Assembly: GCA_000827265.1 (NCBI GenBank) | Contig: KN834772.1 | Span: forward strand, 693,014 to 757,013 | Origin: Collybiopsis luxurians FD-317 M1 | Lineage: Eukaryota > Basidiomycota > Agaricomycetes > Agaricales > Omphalotaceae | Direction of reading: 5' to 3' | DNA length: 64,000 nt | In this document: in pieces, positions 10,497 through 21,597 of the stretch | Numbering within the stretch: position 1 is the stretch's first letter | Layout: each line of letters opens with the position of its first letter | Program-made: the position numbers and the translations under genes | Notes under the pieces: generated by a model | What the model saw: the letters and a program-made list of their open reading frames with translations, nothing else | What the model was told of the DNA's origin: nothing | Databases searched by the model: none

Positions 10497-12077
10497 ATGA
10501 CAGAACAGTATGTCGTGGATTCATCTGTTGAGATCACGTACCAATTACACCTCCAGACGGACTATGATATTTTCCGGTTCTCCTCTCAATCGTCTATCAT
10601 GGCTTCGTACTTCCCCTGTATTTCTGAACGCCATCATAGCCTCTCCCGATGCTCGCTGGCTCCTTTTCAAGTCTGGAAACCCTCTTAGCACCAACACGGG
10701 ATCCAAATCTATTCTTACCTTTCTCTCCACTAAAGACGTTGGTCCATTCATCGGTGAAGCTCCACGGTTTGGTCAAGGGAAGGTTTCTGGCTCGTTGACC
10801 AAAGAAGAACAAATTCCCGCCACGGAAGCAGTCCGGCATCGGGGAGCACCAATCGTGTTTCTCGGTTTACTCGAGACTGCCACCGGAGGGACAGGCGCGC
10901 TGCCTAGCAGCGAATTTGCCGATCCGGAGAAGGCTTTGCATAAAGTTGAAGGGACCCCCTATTTTGCGCTGGATGTTGCCGATTTGGATTTAGAAGATTC
11001 AGTGATAGAATCGACCCTCAAGGAGTCTGAACCAGCCAAAGCTGGGACTACGCTGGATTGGTTGAACTCCCGAACTATTTTCGCGAATGCCGACCTATTT
11101 ACCGGAGCAATCTTTGCGGAAGGAAGGAGCATGGTTGATTGGAATTCAAGGAACAAAGTGGGTACCTATAATGCTTGTCTCCGCGCCCTGTCATTCTGAC
11201 TCTCAATAATCAGTTTTGCCCAGGATGTGGTTCACGGAACCACTCTCTCTGGGGTGGTTGGAAGCTTGGATGTTCTTCGCTTATGCCGTGGGCGGATAAC
11301 ACTGGTCGCAAACCCTGTCCATCAGGGTACGCTACATGTTCCTTATTGCCCCATCTCACCTTGACTTGTTTTAAAGGAAGGGACTTCACAACTACATGCA
11401 CCCGCGCTCTGACCCCGTCGTGATCATGTTGACTGTTGACCAATCGGGCGACAAAATTTTCCTGGGCCAAAACGTTCGCAAACTGTCCCTAACCTTACAG
11501 AAAACAGGTCCTGACTGCTCGTTACCTTTTTAGAACAGCTTCAAGGGATTCTATTCTGCTCTTTCCGGATTCATTGAACCGGGAGAAACTTTCGAAGACG
11601 CTGTGAAGCGTGAAATGTGGGAAGAAGCAGGTATGAAGGTTTCGGATCCTAAGTATCATCGTGGCCAGCCTTGGGTAAGAGGAAATCAGCAAGCGGTACA
11701 ATGTCGTCTGACCGTTCCGATCTTTACTAGCCTTTCCCCGCCTCAATGATGGTCGGATTCTTTTCTCGGGCGGATTCCACCCTGCCTGTGCGTACAGACC
11801 TTGACAATGAACTAGCAGGTATGTGCAAGATTCATGTAAAAATATCACGAGTCTAACAGTTATTCACCACCCTGCAGATGCCCGCTGGTTCACTCGTGAA
11901 CAGGTCTTATCTGTGCTCAACCACGTTTCTGGTTCGAGCATGAACCTAAACAAAGCCGACGAGAAAAAGGAAGGAGACCCGCCATTTACAGTTCCTCCTA
12001 CGACGGCGTTGGCTGGGGTGATGATTAGGGATTGGGCAGAGGGAAGAGCCAAGTTCGCTCCGGTTAGTTTAAACTGA
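10497..12077 (+). CDS. NPY1: NADH pyrophosphatase, NUDT12/Npy1 type Nudix hydrolase
   Basis: Seven exons: 10497-10507, 10557-11157, 11214-11326, 11377-11473, 11534-11674, 11731-11818, 11878-12077; 416 aa, all frames agree. The first exon is only 11 nt (MTEQ) and joins to RTMIFSGSPLNRLSWLR, the classic N-terminal Npy1 block; choosing the later ATG at 10510 would break this. Zinc ribbon FCPGCGSRNHSLWGGWKLGCSS, then the Nudix box GFIEPGETFEDAVKREMWEEAG with the catalytic REXXEE-type core (here REMWEE), and the family signature QPWPFPASMMVGF which is created exactly by splicing exon 5 to exon 6. It cleaves NAD(H) to NMN(H) and AMP; relatives are peroxisomal and also remove NAD caps from RNA. The C-terminus ends in SLN, close to but not a canonical SKL peroxisomal signal. 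Confidence 0.92.
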
Positions 12078-12847
12078 GACTATGAGAAGGGAAATCTGTA
12101 GAACATTTAAATCGGGTAAGCAAAAATGTTGATGGAATAATATTAATATATTTTGTCTCTGGCCGAAGTTGGGATGAGACCTCGCAATCAAAGGTCAACA
12201 TTTTGGTATCACTACATCCAGCTTATAACGGCTTTGGGTCACTTGGTTGCGGTATTTTAAATTTTGAGCAATTGCTCCAGGTTTCTGAAATTCTGTTGCC
12301 GACTTATCTGAGGAGCTGAGGAGCAGGGCTGCGGGCGAATCCAATGATGGAAATAGATGATGCAAAAGACTGGCATCGTTTTCTCAGAGTCGAACACGGA
12401 ACGGCAACAGTGAAGCTGAAGCTCAGCACCAGAACAAGGAAAAGAGCAGAAACGAAATGTATGGCAGGACGCTCGGACGGTTGATTCCGTTTTTACTACC
12501 AGCGCACAGTTCAATCGCGTGCTCGGGGGGTCTAAAGACGTATTGCCTGCGGAGGCGGCGGGTTTTTCCTGGACAGGGTATACATACATAGAGAGTTGCC
12601 TTATTAGGATGATCGCCCGACCCGGTGCGACGGCACCTCGGTCCCAGCCTCGAGGTCGGTATCGGCTGATGCCTGCTGATACTGACCATAAGCTTAAACC
12701 AATAAGCGACGATTGAGTGCTGTATTACCAACAAGTCGACCCCACAGAGCTGGATCCTCCCCGCATGCTCTCGTGCGTGCGTTGTTTACTATTCGACCTT
12801 TGACAGCATCGCGTTAGGTCAAAAGTTTGAAGACAGTCAGTTTCACA
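12078..12847. other. Intergenic, no supported gene
   Basis: Overlapping ORFs on both strands (12257-12734) have low-complexity or arginine/cysteine-rich translations without recognisable domains. Nothing else seen. Confidence 0.4.
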
Positions 12848-14535
12848 GATGCCGGAGGAAAGCCTTCAACCTTTAGGCTCTTCCGGCGACTCCAAAGTTC
12901 TTATCAATGCTGTGATGGCTTTGGATATCCCTTTTGGGTGAAATCCGGGGTAGAACGTTCAACCATATGGATGCGAAGGTACGCGAGCTCAAGCGAATTT
13001 GCATTTTGCCACCCAAGCAGTACCGCCCGATCAAGCAATGGTGATTTAAATACTATTACCCCCCACGGTCGACTCTTGGACGACTTTGAATCTCTGGCAT
13101 AGATTCTTTCCCAATTTCAAGACTCTCTGGCAGAGCTTCTAATTTTTCGTAATGTTAACGACTACGACAAGATTTAACACGCTACTTAAGGTGGGTTCAA
13201 CTTTATGTTTGTCCCGGATGATCATTAAGTGTCTCCCAGATCGCTTGCTTCATACAATTACTACTTCTTCTCAGAGCTGTCTCAGCGATGCCCTTTCTTC
13301 CAGCTTCACATCGTCGGAATGCGGATCCTCCAGTTTTAGAACTGCGTCCCGCCCCCTCATATCTACGGAAAGAGTTGCCCACTCATCAACGGCGCGCCGA
13401 TGGCCAAAACTGTGTAAAATTGAGCTCGGACGATGTAAAGAAGAGTGTGTATCATGATGTTTTCCCTCGCATCAGCATCTTATGTTATGGTCTTTTCTAG
13501 TTCCGGGATGGAAGAAGCTCGAAGGCATAGCAAACGACAGATGGGGTAACCACAAGCGCAATATTGTTACCAATGACCAGCATCCTGACGTGAGTATTCT
13601 ACTCTATTTACTGCTACATAAACTTATGACTCTCTTCCTGCTCCTCAGACCGTCTCAAAGGGGGCGACCCTTTGCATTGCCTCCGAAAGCATCAAGATCA
13701 GGTTTACCGGTAACTCTTGCTCCTGGCATATCTGGCGGTCCGATTAACATCCATTCAGGCCAACCTACCTGCCAATCAAATAAGGTCAGTGCAGGAGGAG
13801 GACTCAAGGGGACGAACGGCACACTCTCTCTTGCGGTCGCCCAAGGTTTTACTGCTTCGTCTCAGTATACCATCAGTCGTATGTCATAAGAATTTGACTC
13901 GGTTATTCCAGTTGACTTTGTTGTTCACACTACAGAGGCCGCTACTATCGGTGTATCTCAGACGTTCCTGGGTACACTTGATTTTCCCGAAGTTGCTGGT
14001 GTTAGTGAAGCTATTACCATGTCGGCATCCATCACCAACACCTTGACCAAGAGGTATGTATATCTGACATTCCTATCTTTTGAAGCGAGACTGATTCTTT
14101 TCTAGTTTTACGGCTCAATACAGCGAACTCAATACCGTAACCCTGTTGATGACTTCGCCTGATGGCAAGAGTTGCGACGCCGGGGTGCGTGACCTTAAAT
14201 CTCGAGGTTCAGTCATACTTAACGTACGTTTTCCAAAGACCAATGTCACACATTGCACCCTGCAAGGCGAAGGAGAAATGCATTTGCTTGCCACCGGCTA
14301 TGTTTGGTTTGAATATGAGGATAAGCAAAAGGAGAAAGGCAAGGGTGAGAAGCATTTCAAATGTAAGTATTTCTCTATTTCTGGATACCTCGAGTCATGA
14401 ACTCAGTCTACCCTGCTTATAGGGAACTTGGAACTTGACAAAGAGTTGACTGTCGCAGAGCGCACAAGCATTGCTAAGTTTAAAGGCTCTGTAGTGGCAA
14501 GTACACATGCAACGTATAAGGGAGCTTGCACTTAG
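12848..14535 (+). CDS. Multi-exon protein with beta-rich C-terminal half (aerolysin-like fold possible); exon model incomplete
   Basis: Confident coding runs are about 13646-13720, 13806-13880, about 13920-14050, 14106-14364 and 14424-14535. The C-terminal half alternates Ser/Thr with hydrophobics (ITMSASITNTLTKSFTAQ, then LLMTSPDGKSCDAG) and ends in a Cys. This resembles the elongated beta domains of aerolysin/ETX-type pore-formers and secreted agaric lectins, but no specific family signature is visible and I do not assign toxicity. The 5' part (12848-13640, possible start MPEESLQPLG) contains stops in every simple joining, so either several short introns were missed or this end is degraded. 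No clear signal peptide identified. Confidence 0.45.
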
Positions 14536-14837
14536 GCCAATCGTATTCCCATAGTCTGTTATCGTTCCTTGCTCTGGCATAGCATATGTAAATTATTTAC
14601 TCATCTTCAAGCCCTCCGTATGTTGTACAATTATGTATCCTTTTATTCATACCAACCGTAGTTTTGGTGGTTTCGGGCGCTCGGGGACTCGCTTGCGTTC
14701 CTCTCAATAGGCTATCTGGTCGGTGGAAAAACATCACATTTTATCGTATATACGCCGCCGCACTGGCGCTTAACATTAGGCGCCTTCCTTCCGCATGACC
14801 TAGCAGGCAGTTTTTACTCTTCCACTTGGACGATGAG

Positions 14838-16753
14838 ATGACTTGGCCACTTTCGCTGATTTCAGCAATAATCTGGCTCAGCTCTGTAGTCGCAGACTCA
14901 GTAAACAATACAACAGACAGGTAATTCGGTTATGCTGTGTCATTTTCGTTCCTGATCTCCTTGCAGCCCTCTGCCAGGCGATCCATACCTCCCTTACAAA
15001 CCGGAATTTGCCCGTTCTCTACCAGTGCAAACACTCGTCACTGGAGTGGTTTTCACCCTCGTCGCAGTCCTCTTTGTTCATATTGTCTTCACCGGCCAAT
15101 ATCACTGGCCCTTGGCTCCGGTCAATTATGCATTACAACTATCTGGCGTCGTCACTTTATTAGTTTCGCTCATTGCCACTATCAATGTTATACTCAGCTC
15201 GACCATTAACGAAAGCGAACACTGGCCGTACATGTTGACGTACATGGCGGTGAATGTGCCACCGTTGGATATGCTGAATGTCGATGTGAAAGCGAGTTCC
15301 TCAGTGAATATCTCAACGAATTCATCAAACAGCACGAATGTTACTGCAACTCAGCTTCAGTGGAGTCCAGCAGAGAGGGGAACTTGGTTAATGATGAATG
15401 CCGCTGTGTCGGCGTTGGTGCAGGTATTAGGACAGCAATCCATTCCGTAGTTCATGGACTCATTCATCTTTCTAGATCACGCACATCCAATTCCTGACTC
15501 TTCTTTATCCCTCTCGACTTGAAGGTCGGCTAATATACGCCCTCCTCGGTCCCCTCGCCCTTTTAGTAGCCATCATGCAACTTGTCCCAATTCAACAGGC
15601 CAATACGCAGCTGATCACTATCGCCAACGACATACGAAACGTATGCAATGCTACACTCTCGCTACTGTTCACCACATCTCTCTTCATCTGGGGTCTACTT
15701 GTCAACCGAACCCAGGCTTGGCGGACCGATGGTGGTACAGCCGTTTTCGGTGCCAGTGCTCTTACTTTGGCTGTGATTAGCACTGCGCTAAGTTTTCTGT
15801 TCGTGCCAAAAAGCGAAGAGTATGTGTGGTTACCCGGACTCATGTGGGCCGTAATCCTGTGGCAAAGTTTTCTGGGATGGTGGTGGTGGGTAGGAGCGGG
15901 GAGCGGGCAGACGACGGATGACGTGGTGGAACATTTGCTAAAGAAAGGAGCAAAGATGAAGAGGAGGAGGGAGAAGAATCGGGAAAGGAAGGAAAAGGAA
16001 AAGTTGAGGCGGAGAAGGAGAAGAACAGACTATTCTTCTGGGCAAGAGGCCAGCGGCCGTGGATCCCTGACTGATGATTCCAATCCACCCACAAACCTTC
16101 AACTAACACAAACACAAACGGAAATCGACTCTAACACGCTTACGTCTTCCCCCTCACACGCCGTCCGTCCTCGTCCCCGCCGAACCCCATCAAGTGGTTC
16201 AAACGGTTCAAACGGTTCAGCGATATCCACGTCTTCTTCTTCCAGCAATCCAAGTATTTCTTCCCTTCCTCGATTCCTGCCCAAAGCTGTCCAGGTTTGG
16301 TATACCAATATTCGCCAGGCTCACGTCAACGCCGCCCGAAAGCAAACGGTTGAACGTGTGGAACGTATAAGAGAAATCGAGAGGGAAAGAGAAGGAAGGC
16401 GGCAGCAAAGTGGACATGATCGACTCAGCGGATGGGGCTTGGGGAACTTTGGCTTGCGTCTCGGAAGGCAAGGAGCTCCTGGGTACGAAGGCGAGACAGA
16501 GTTTGAAATGGAAGACTCGCGTGTCTTTTCCAGGCGGAGAAGAAGAAACAGCGACGAAGAGCCAGCCGATAGTGCGAGTGAGGACGGAGACCACGACGAG
16601 GTTGAGAACAGCGCTCGGAGGATGCCACGACCAAAAGAGGCAAGAGTTCAGGATTCCCGTATCTCAGAAATTGCTGGAGGGAGACCCAGCTCTATATGGT
16701 GGTGGGGACCCTTAAATCGCTGGAGACTGCAGGATTCTACTGCGTATCGCTGA
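14838..16753 (+). CDS. Multi-pass (about 7 TM) membrane protein with long basic/Ser-rich tail
   Basis: Exons 14838-14920, 14967-15423, 15476-16753; 605 aa, exact frame. Residues 1-20 (MTWPLSLISAIIWLSSVVAD) form a signal peptide followed by NNTT glycosylation sites. Hydrophobic segments follow: LVTGVVFTLVAVLFVHIVF, LSGVVTLLVSLIATINVIL, a helix before THIQFL, IYALLGPLALLVAIMQ, ATLSLLFTTSLFIWGLLV, FGASALTLAVISTALSFLF and PGLMWAVILWQSFLGWWWWV, with an N-glycosylated loop (SSVNISTNSSNSTNVT). The cytoplasmic tail begins with a very basic stretch (KKGAKMKRRREKNRERKEKE), then Ser-rich, including a triple 9-bp repeat at about 16195-16220 encoding GSNGSNGS. Topology resembles an orphan receptor of basidiomycetes. 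No known receptor family can be named. Confidence 0.8.
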
Positions 16754-17175
16754 TCACTGCTGCTGCTCCTTCACGTCATCTTTTCACTATTTCTGATTAC
16801 TCTAGTCTCTACATCTAGTTTTATCGCTTTGGACACTTGTTCTCCCTCCTCCTGTTTTCATTTTATGTATCACTGGTATTGCTTTCACTGATCTTGTGTT
16901 TCATAACTTTCATCCACTATAGTGCTGTACGATACATGCTTATTCTGGGTGACTTTGGACATCCAATACCATCCGCTGAGCCGTGCATCTTCTTGACGGT
17001 TTAGTATGTATTACTTACAGTGGCTGACAACAGCCAATTTTGGGTTTATTTAGTCTACCTTAATATATGTAGCTCAACAACGACTCACACCGACTCGAAG
17101 TGGACGACCACCGGCGGTTATTTAGCCCATGCTGACTAAGCCCGACATTCGCTCTTTCCTCCGCTCTTCCACGTT
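16754..17175. other. Intergenic: 3' flank of the membrane protein and HUB1 promoter
   Basis: Pyrimidine-rich 3' flank followed by the HUB1 upstream region. No ORF or repeat recognised. Confidence 0.5.
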
Positions 17176-17556
17176 ATGGCTCTCATTGAAGTATGTATGA
17201 AATCTTGTCATCCCAAATCCATCTCATTGGTAAACACTAGGTCATCGCCAATGATCGCCTTGGACGCAAGGGTAAGGCGTTCAAGCAATTCGTTTCACGG
17301 TACTCAACCTTCTTCGCTGCTAGTTCGAGTCAAGTGCAGTCCAGACGACACCGTTGGAGATCTTAAGAAACTCATTGCCGCACAAACCGGTACTGATCAC
17401 ACCAAGATTCAGCTGAAGAAGTGGTGTGTATATTGCTGCTTCGTTCTTTTCATATGGTATCTCATCCGTCCTTTGACCAGGTATACGATCTACAAAGATC
17501 ATATCACACTATCAGACTACGAAATTCACGACGGCATGAGCTTGGAAATGTATTGA
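17176..17556 (+). CDS. HUB1: Ubiquitin-like splicing modifier Hub1/UBL5
   Basis: Four exons 17176-17190, 17241-17271, 17324-17423, 17481-17556 give 73 aa, the standard Hub1 length. The sequence [20 protein letters not shown], then [31 protein letters not shown] and [15 protein letters not shown] matches UBL5/Hub1 almost end to end. It lacks the C-terminal di-glycine of ubiquitin and ends at Met-Tyr, where most orthologues have Tyr-Tyr. Hub1 binds the HIND element of Snu66 and tunes 5' splice-site choice rather than being conjugated. It is carried by a first exon of just 15 nt. Confidence 0.96.
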   Translation: MALIEVCMKSCHPKSISLVNTRSSPMIALDARVRRSSNSFHGTQPSSLLVRVKCSPDDTVGDLKKLIAAQTGTDHTKIQLKKWCVYCCFVLFIWYLIRPLTRYTIYKDHITLSDYEIHDGMSLEMY

Positions 17557-17725
17557 ACAAACTCGACTGATCCTTCTGGGCAATCTATTCGGTGGGTGAG
17601 ATTGGTTTTCGACAGCGATGATGCAGTGTATTATATGTTGTTTTTGGTCAAATGCACGCAAGAATAAAGCTGATCTAGAGTTTAAAAAAGTCCTTTCACC
17701 CAGCCAACTCCCAGTTCGAGTCTCG

Positions 17726-18095
17726 TTATAAAAGTGACGCAGCTCCCGCCGCTATCGCAGGGAGTGACACTGCTGCGAGAATTGTAACTCTTTGCGAAGA
17801 TGGCAGGGCTCCATTCGTCGTGAGCCGTGTCGAATTCTAGAGGAAATGGAAGCTCAGTCGTGTTCTCAGTCCAAGTGAAGAAAATAAATACATACACTGC
17901 CAGCACCTCCCATACCATTCTTTTGTGCAACGACGCGCTGCAAGCCAGCGTCTATGGGGGCAGGTTCGGGAACCGGAGTTGCAATTGCTACAATATAAAG
18001 GCAAGTTAAATCATTGCAATTCCGTTCAGAAAATGTTCATCCATACCCGCAGAAAGCAAAAGAACGGAGATCGTCATTATCTGTTTGAACAGCAT
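17726..18095 (-). CDS. Small secreted, probably GPI-anchored protein (novel)
   Basis: Three exons 18095-18047, 17987-17896, 17836-17726 give 83 aa. Residues 1-19 (MLFKQIMTISVLLLSAAIA) are a signal peptide; the mature protein starts TPVPEPAPIDAGLQRVV. The last exon gives a short Ser/Thr linker with an NST sequon and then a hydrophobic tail (VTILAAVSLPAIAAGAASLL) typical of a GPI-attachment signal. The reading that preserves GTATGT donor and TTCCTCTAG acceptor is the one that yields the GPI tail; the alternative in-frame ORF (LPFPLEFDTAHDEW...) would need an unlikely acceptor. No homologue recognised. It lies next to two other GPI-type genes in the same orientation. Confidence 0.62.
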
Positions 18096-18551
18096 CGTGC
18101 TTTGCAATGGTATATTTATGCAAGGTATAATGGATGGAAGAAAAATAAAAGCAGTAAAGAGTGTAGTAAGTTCGTGAAGCGTCCAAGCGCGTGAGATGTC
18201 GATTGAGTCTGAGAGATGTGTTCAGCACGAAATTTGAGCGAGCTTTTAAATCTGAAGAATATAAGGTCGTATCGATACTTTATGATCGAAATAGTAATTA
18301 GCTTGTTTGCTGACACGCAAGGCCCGGTATCTTCCTAAAACGGTACAAGAACTGAATCAATGGGATAATGCTGACTCCTTGTATTTTTTGAACGTTTCCG
18401 ACAGCCGTCGTCATTTTCCTCAAAGCTTGTAAATCATTTGCTCAGCAGTTTCCAATGAGTTGCGGCGGATTTTATAGATATTTTACTTCGGATATAGCCT
18501 GTCCAAGTAACTTTACAATCGTGTTAGACTGTACCGGAGCGGTCCAATAAT

Positions 18552-19263
18552 TTAAAAGACCGTTGCCAAGAAAAGGGCGCCAATAGCTGAGACTCCCGCA
18601 CCACCCATAAAAGTGACCTTCTCTGCCCCATTGGAAGTCGAAGTTGAACCGGGAGATGTAGAGGTAGAGGAGCCAGTGTGAGATGTACTGGTAGCACCCG
18701 AAGTTGTACCAGTCGCAGATGAGGAGTGGTTTCCTGAAGCAGATGAAGACGTGCCAGTCGCAGAGGAGGAGCCGGAGGTAGCAGTGCCGCTCGCGGTGAC
18801 TAAAGTAAGGAACATTCGTCAGGAAGAGAATGAATAGAGGAAGCAACGTAACATACTAGAAGCGCATTCAGCGGCCTGGAGACTGGTTAGGGATGCAGCA
18901 TCTGACGGGCACCCACTAGCCACACATTGGACGACGCTCTGCTGGAATTGAGTGTTTGTGCAGAGGCAGTTAAGGTCCGTCCTAAATGGGAGTTTCTTAT
19001 CGTGAGTCTAAGCGTTTCGAGAGAGAAAAGAAGGAGCTTACAGGCCGGAGCAACCAGCAGCAGACGCTGCTTGCGTGATACAGTCCATCGAACAGGTAGA
19101 CAACGAAGGGGTCTCAGTGGCAGCAGAGGAAGCCTCTGACGCTGTGAGCAATAATTGGCTTTATTACTCGATCTGCAGAGAAGACAGGGAACTCACCATC
19201 CTGGGCGTTGATTCCAACAGCCGCGATAAGAGCCAGATTGATGACGCTGTAAGTGAATCTCAT
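18552..19263 (-). CDS. CFEM-domain GPI-anchored protein
   Basis: Exons 19263-19197, 19141-19042, 18981-18857, 18799-18552; 179 aa. Signal peptide MRFTYSVINLALIAAVGINA. The CFEM domain holds all eight cysteines in order (CSMDC...GC-SGLTDLNCLC...CVASGC...EC), including the conserved Asp in TDLNCLC that ligates heme iron in Candida CFEM proteins. A long Ser/Thr/Gly-rich stalk (TSGSSSATGTSSSASGN...) leads to a hydrophobic GPI tail (GAGVSAIGALFLATVF) after an Asn-Gly-Ala omega-like site. Likely a cell-surface or wall protein in iron/heme handling or host/environment contact. The start is the internal Met, which gives a proper signal peptide; a longer ORF start 12 codons upstream would bury it. TATATAAA lies at 19310-19318 upstream. 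Confidence 0.9.
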
Positions 19264-19513
19264 GACGGGAATTCTCGGCAGGCTGAGGGCTGGCAGCACT
19301 TTGTCCCCCTTTATATAGAAATGCCCGCAAGGGGGTAAAATAGGTTGTGTGCGTTTTGGATCGAACTCCTAGAGCAAATTAGAGGACCAAAGATTCTAGA
19401 ACGTATCCGATTAATTCAGGAAGGGGGAGGTTCGGAGTTTTTCAGGCATTCGTATCCCTATCTAGCGTATTTCACGAGTGAAATGCATCATACACTCCTG
19501 AATGCAGTCGAAT

Positions 19514-20061
19514 TTACACAGAGAGGACACCCAGCCATATCGCCATCAGCCCTGGATAAAACCATAAATCGAAAGTATATGCCCTCCAGACCCCGTTTGA
19601 GCTTCCTGTCGACATTACGCCAACAGCAGCTAATGTGCGAGTAACACTAGCGCACTGTTCATCTTGTATCGACACGGCTGGGGCAAAAGAGGCTGTATCT
19701 GAGCATTGATCCATCAAACAATCCCGGGCAGTTCGCTGGACTTTGACACTAAGGCAAGCGCATTCGACATCCGTGCTGATTAAAGCCATAGGCTGGATCA
19801 GGACGGGCGGTGTTATTCCAGGTAGGAAAAGCTTACATTCCATTACAACCACCGCTTATAACAGCGTTGGTCAAGCAGCTGGTGATGCATGTGTAATTCG
19901 CTGACGTCGAGGACACTGTTTCGCCGTGAATCGAGTAAGATATTCGCTCCAATTTCAGCTAACGAGAGTCTTTCACCTGGAGCAGGGTATAGTGCTCTCG
20001 TGGTTCTTGGAAGCCACAGAGTGAACCAGAAAAGAAGGAGGATCGTCCCAGCGAGTCTCAT
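19514..20061 (-). CDS. Second CFEM-domain protein
   Basis: Exons 20061-19977, 19915-19837, 19775-19514; 141 aa with frame kept (phases 1, 2). Signal peptide MRLAGTILLLFWFTLWLPRT. The eight CFEM cysteines are complete: CITSC...GGC-NGITDVECAC...RDCLMDQC...DEQC, again with the Asp between Cys3 and Cys4. The Ser/Thr stalk seen in its neighbour is absent; the protein ends after a short linker with a hydrophobic segment (WFYPGLMAIWLGVLSV), possibly a GPI signal or a membrane anchor. It is 250 bp upstream of the other CFEM gene in the same orientation, but the two share little beyond the cysteine frame, so they are not recent duplicates. Confidence 0.85.
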
Positions 20062-20212
20062 AGTGCAAGAGTACAGAGGGGAGCAACGAAAGGAGCAATA
20101 AAAGAGCGTTGTCAAGGACGAACGAACCCCTGTAGTTCGAGGCTAGTCGGGCGGCAGTCGTTTAAAGTTATTCCTTGTGTGATTACATTGCAAGTCAGTA
20201 CGTCTCGGGGGT

Positions 20213-21272
20213 TCAATCCAGGACAACTTCGTAGACTTCCTGTGCGACCTTTCTCCACAGTTCCCTCCCTTCCCTCCGTCCCTCCTGGATGACGTCTCCA
20301 TTTTCCAGTTCCTCAGCTTCTGCAACTGCGATGGCTTCCCCCAAGTCCTCCGCAAAAACCTCTCCATATTCGACCTCTAGATGGTGTAGCCTTTTCCCGA
20401 CGATAATCAAGCTATGCAACGGAGGGCCAAACTCGCTCGGTGGCGCACGCAATAATGACGTTAGTGGTCCTGCCAGAATTCGCTGCTGATCGAGACCGCC
20501 GACCCTGCCCATTGCTACAGCCAAAGTTTTTTCTGGATCCAATACACCCTCCCTGCGCATAGTCTCTATCTCCAGAAGTTGAGACACTGCTTGCGGTACT
20601 GTCATGTACCGTGGGGGCTCGTATATCTTTTTGCCTCTATGTAAACGCACAACTGAGAGAGCCGGTCGCAGCAACATGCACTCAATACTTACCTCGCTAG
20701 ATTTTCCTCGCTCTGCTCCTTCACTTTGATGTCGAGTAATACGAGGGTATGGAGTCCACCGTTTATATTCTCTTTTATCCGATCGTAAAAACTATCGGGC
20801 TTCCAAGTCTCCGTGAAAAACACCAACGATACTGTTTGTCCAAAGTTGTATAGCTGGAGCCCTGAGGCACCTACAGCGTTCATAATGGACGCATTATGGA
20901 TGACCCGAGTCGGGATCCCGAGATGACGGGCGCGAATGAGAATGTCAGTGTGTGTGGTTGCACCAAAGGGATCCCCGACGACCAGCAAACATACATCTTC
21001 CTTGTCTGCACCTTTGAGTATTTCGTCACTTTCAGATTCTACCATATCCCGATCGGCAATGATTAATTCTTTTCCGTAAAATGATTCCAAACGATTTTTC
21101 TGAACCATTAGAATTGAAGTGTACGCTTCGAGATATACGCGGGAAGCAGATTTTACTGCCTGGAATTTTTTGTGAACTATCGATGGGTGAAATGGGAGTG
21201 GATACATACTTCCAGTCCACGTAGAGTGATATCCTTCTCATCGCAAAGGCCAAGGCCGATGATATAAAACAT
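20213..21272 (-). CDS. DPH5: Diphthine (methyl ester) synthase
   Basis: Exons 21272-21210, 21159-20693, 20636-20213 give 317 aa. [21 protein letters not shown] is the invariant Dph5 N-terminus; then [30 protein letters not shown] (SAM-binding GDP-x-x-ATTHTD motif), [31 protein letters not shown], and [20 protein letters not shown]. This cytosolic methyltransferase makes the methylated intermediate of diphthamide on eEF2. The C-terminus is about 20-30 residues longer than usual and rich in Glu/Arg. A decayed copy of exon 2 lies 14 kb away (35.4-35.9 kb), also just downstream of a copy of the membrane-protein family, as here. Confidence 0.95.
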
Positions 21273-21345
21273 GTAGGTCAAGCAATTTCACGGGTGACTG
21301 GAACTCGACTCGAGAGAGCTGTTACTAATCGTCACATGACTTGAT

Positions 21346-21373
21346 TCCGGAACGCGTCGCATCCGACGCGTAC
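21346..21373. promoter_or_regulatory. Two ACGCGT boxes upstream of DPH5
   Basis: AACGCGTCGCATCCGACGCGTA contains two ACGCGT (MluI cell-cycle box-like) sites about 80-95 bp upstream of the DPH5 ATG. The role in this fungus is inferred only from yeast MBF sites. Confidence 0.3.
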
Positions 21374-21597
21374 TGTACATTTTGGAGTTTCTTGCCGACT
21401 GCGGCTTTTTGCAGCCTTTTATGCATCGAATTCATTATAAAAATACGTTGTATATCATATATATACTATATGACCTGACTGATAAGGTAACTACACGGAT
21501 GAGGCGAGAATAAAACAAATGTTCCCGGAACAACAACCACCTCTCTTTCATTCTTCGAAGGCGTATCCTGAATCCGCCATTGGTATACATCCTGACC

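Noticed and set aside
16217..16594. 125-aa minus-strand ORF
   Set aside because: Antisense to the charged tail of the 7-TM-like gene.
20190..20215. tRNA-like T-arm GGGGGTTCAATCCA
   Set aside because: No acceptor stem, D-arm or anticodon arm can be folded; it overlaps the DPH5 3' end.
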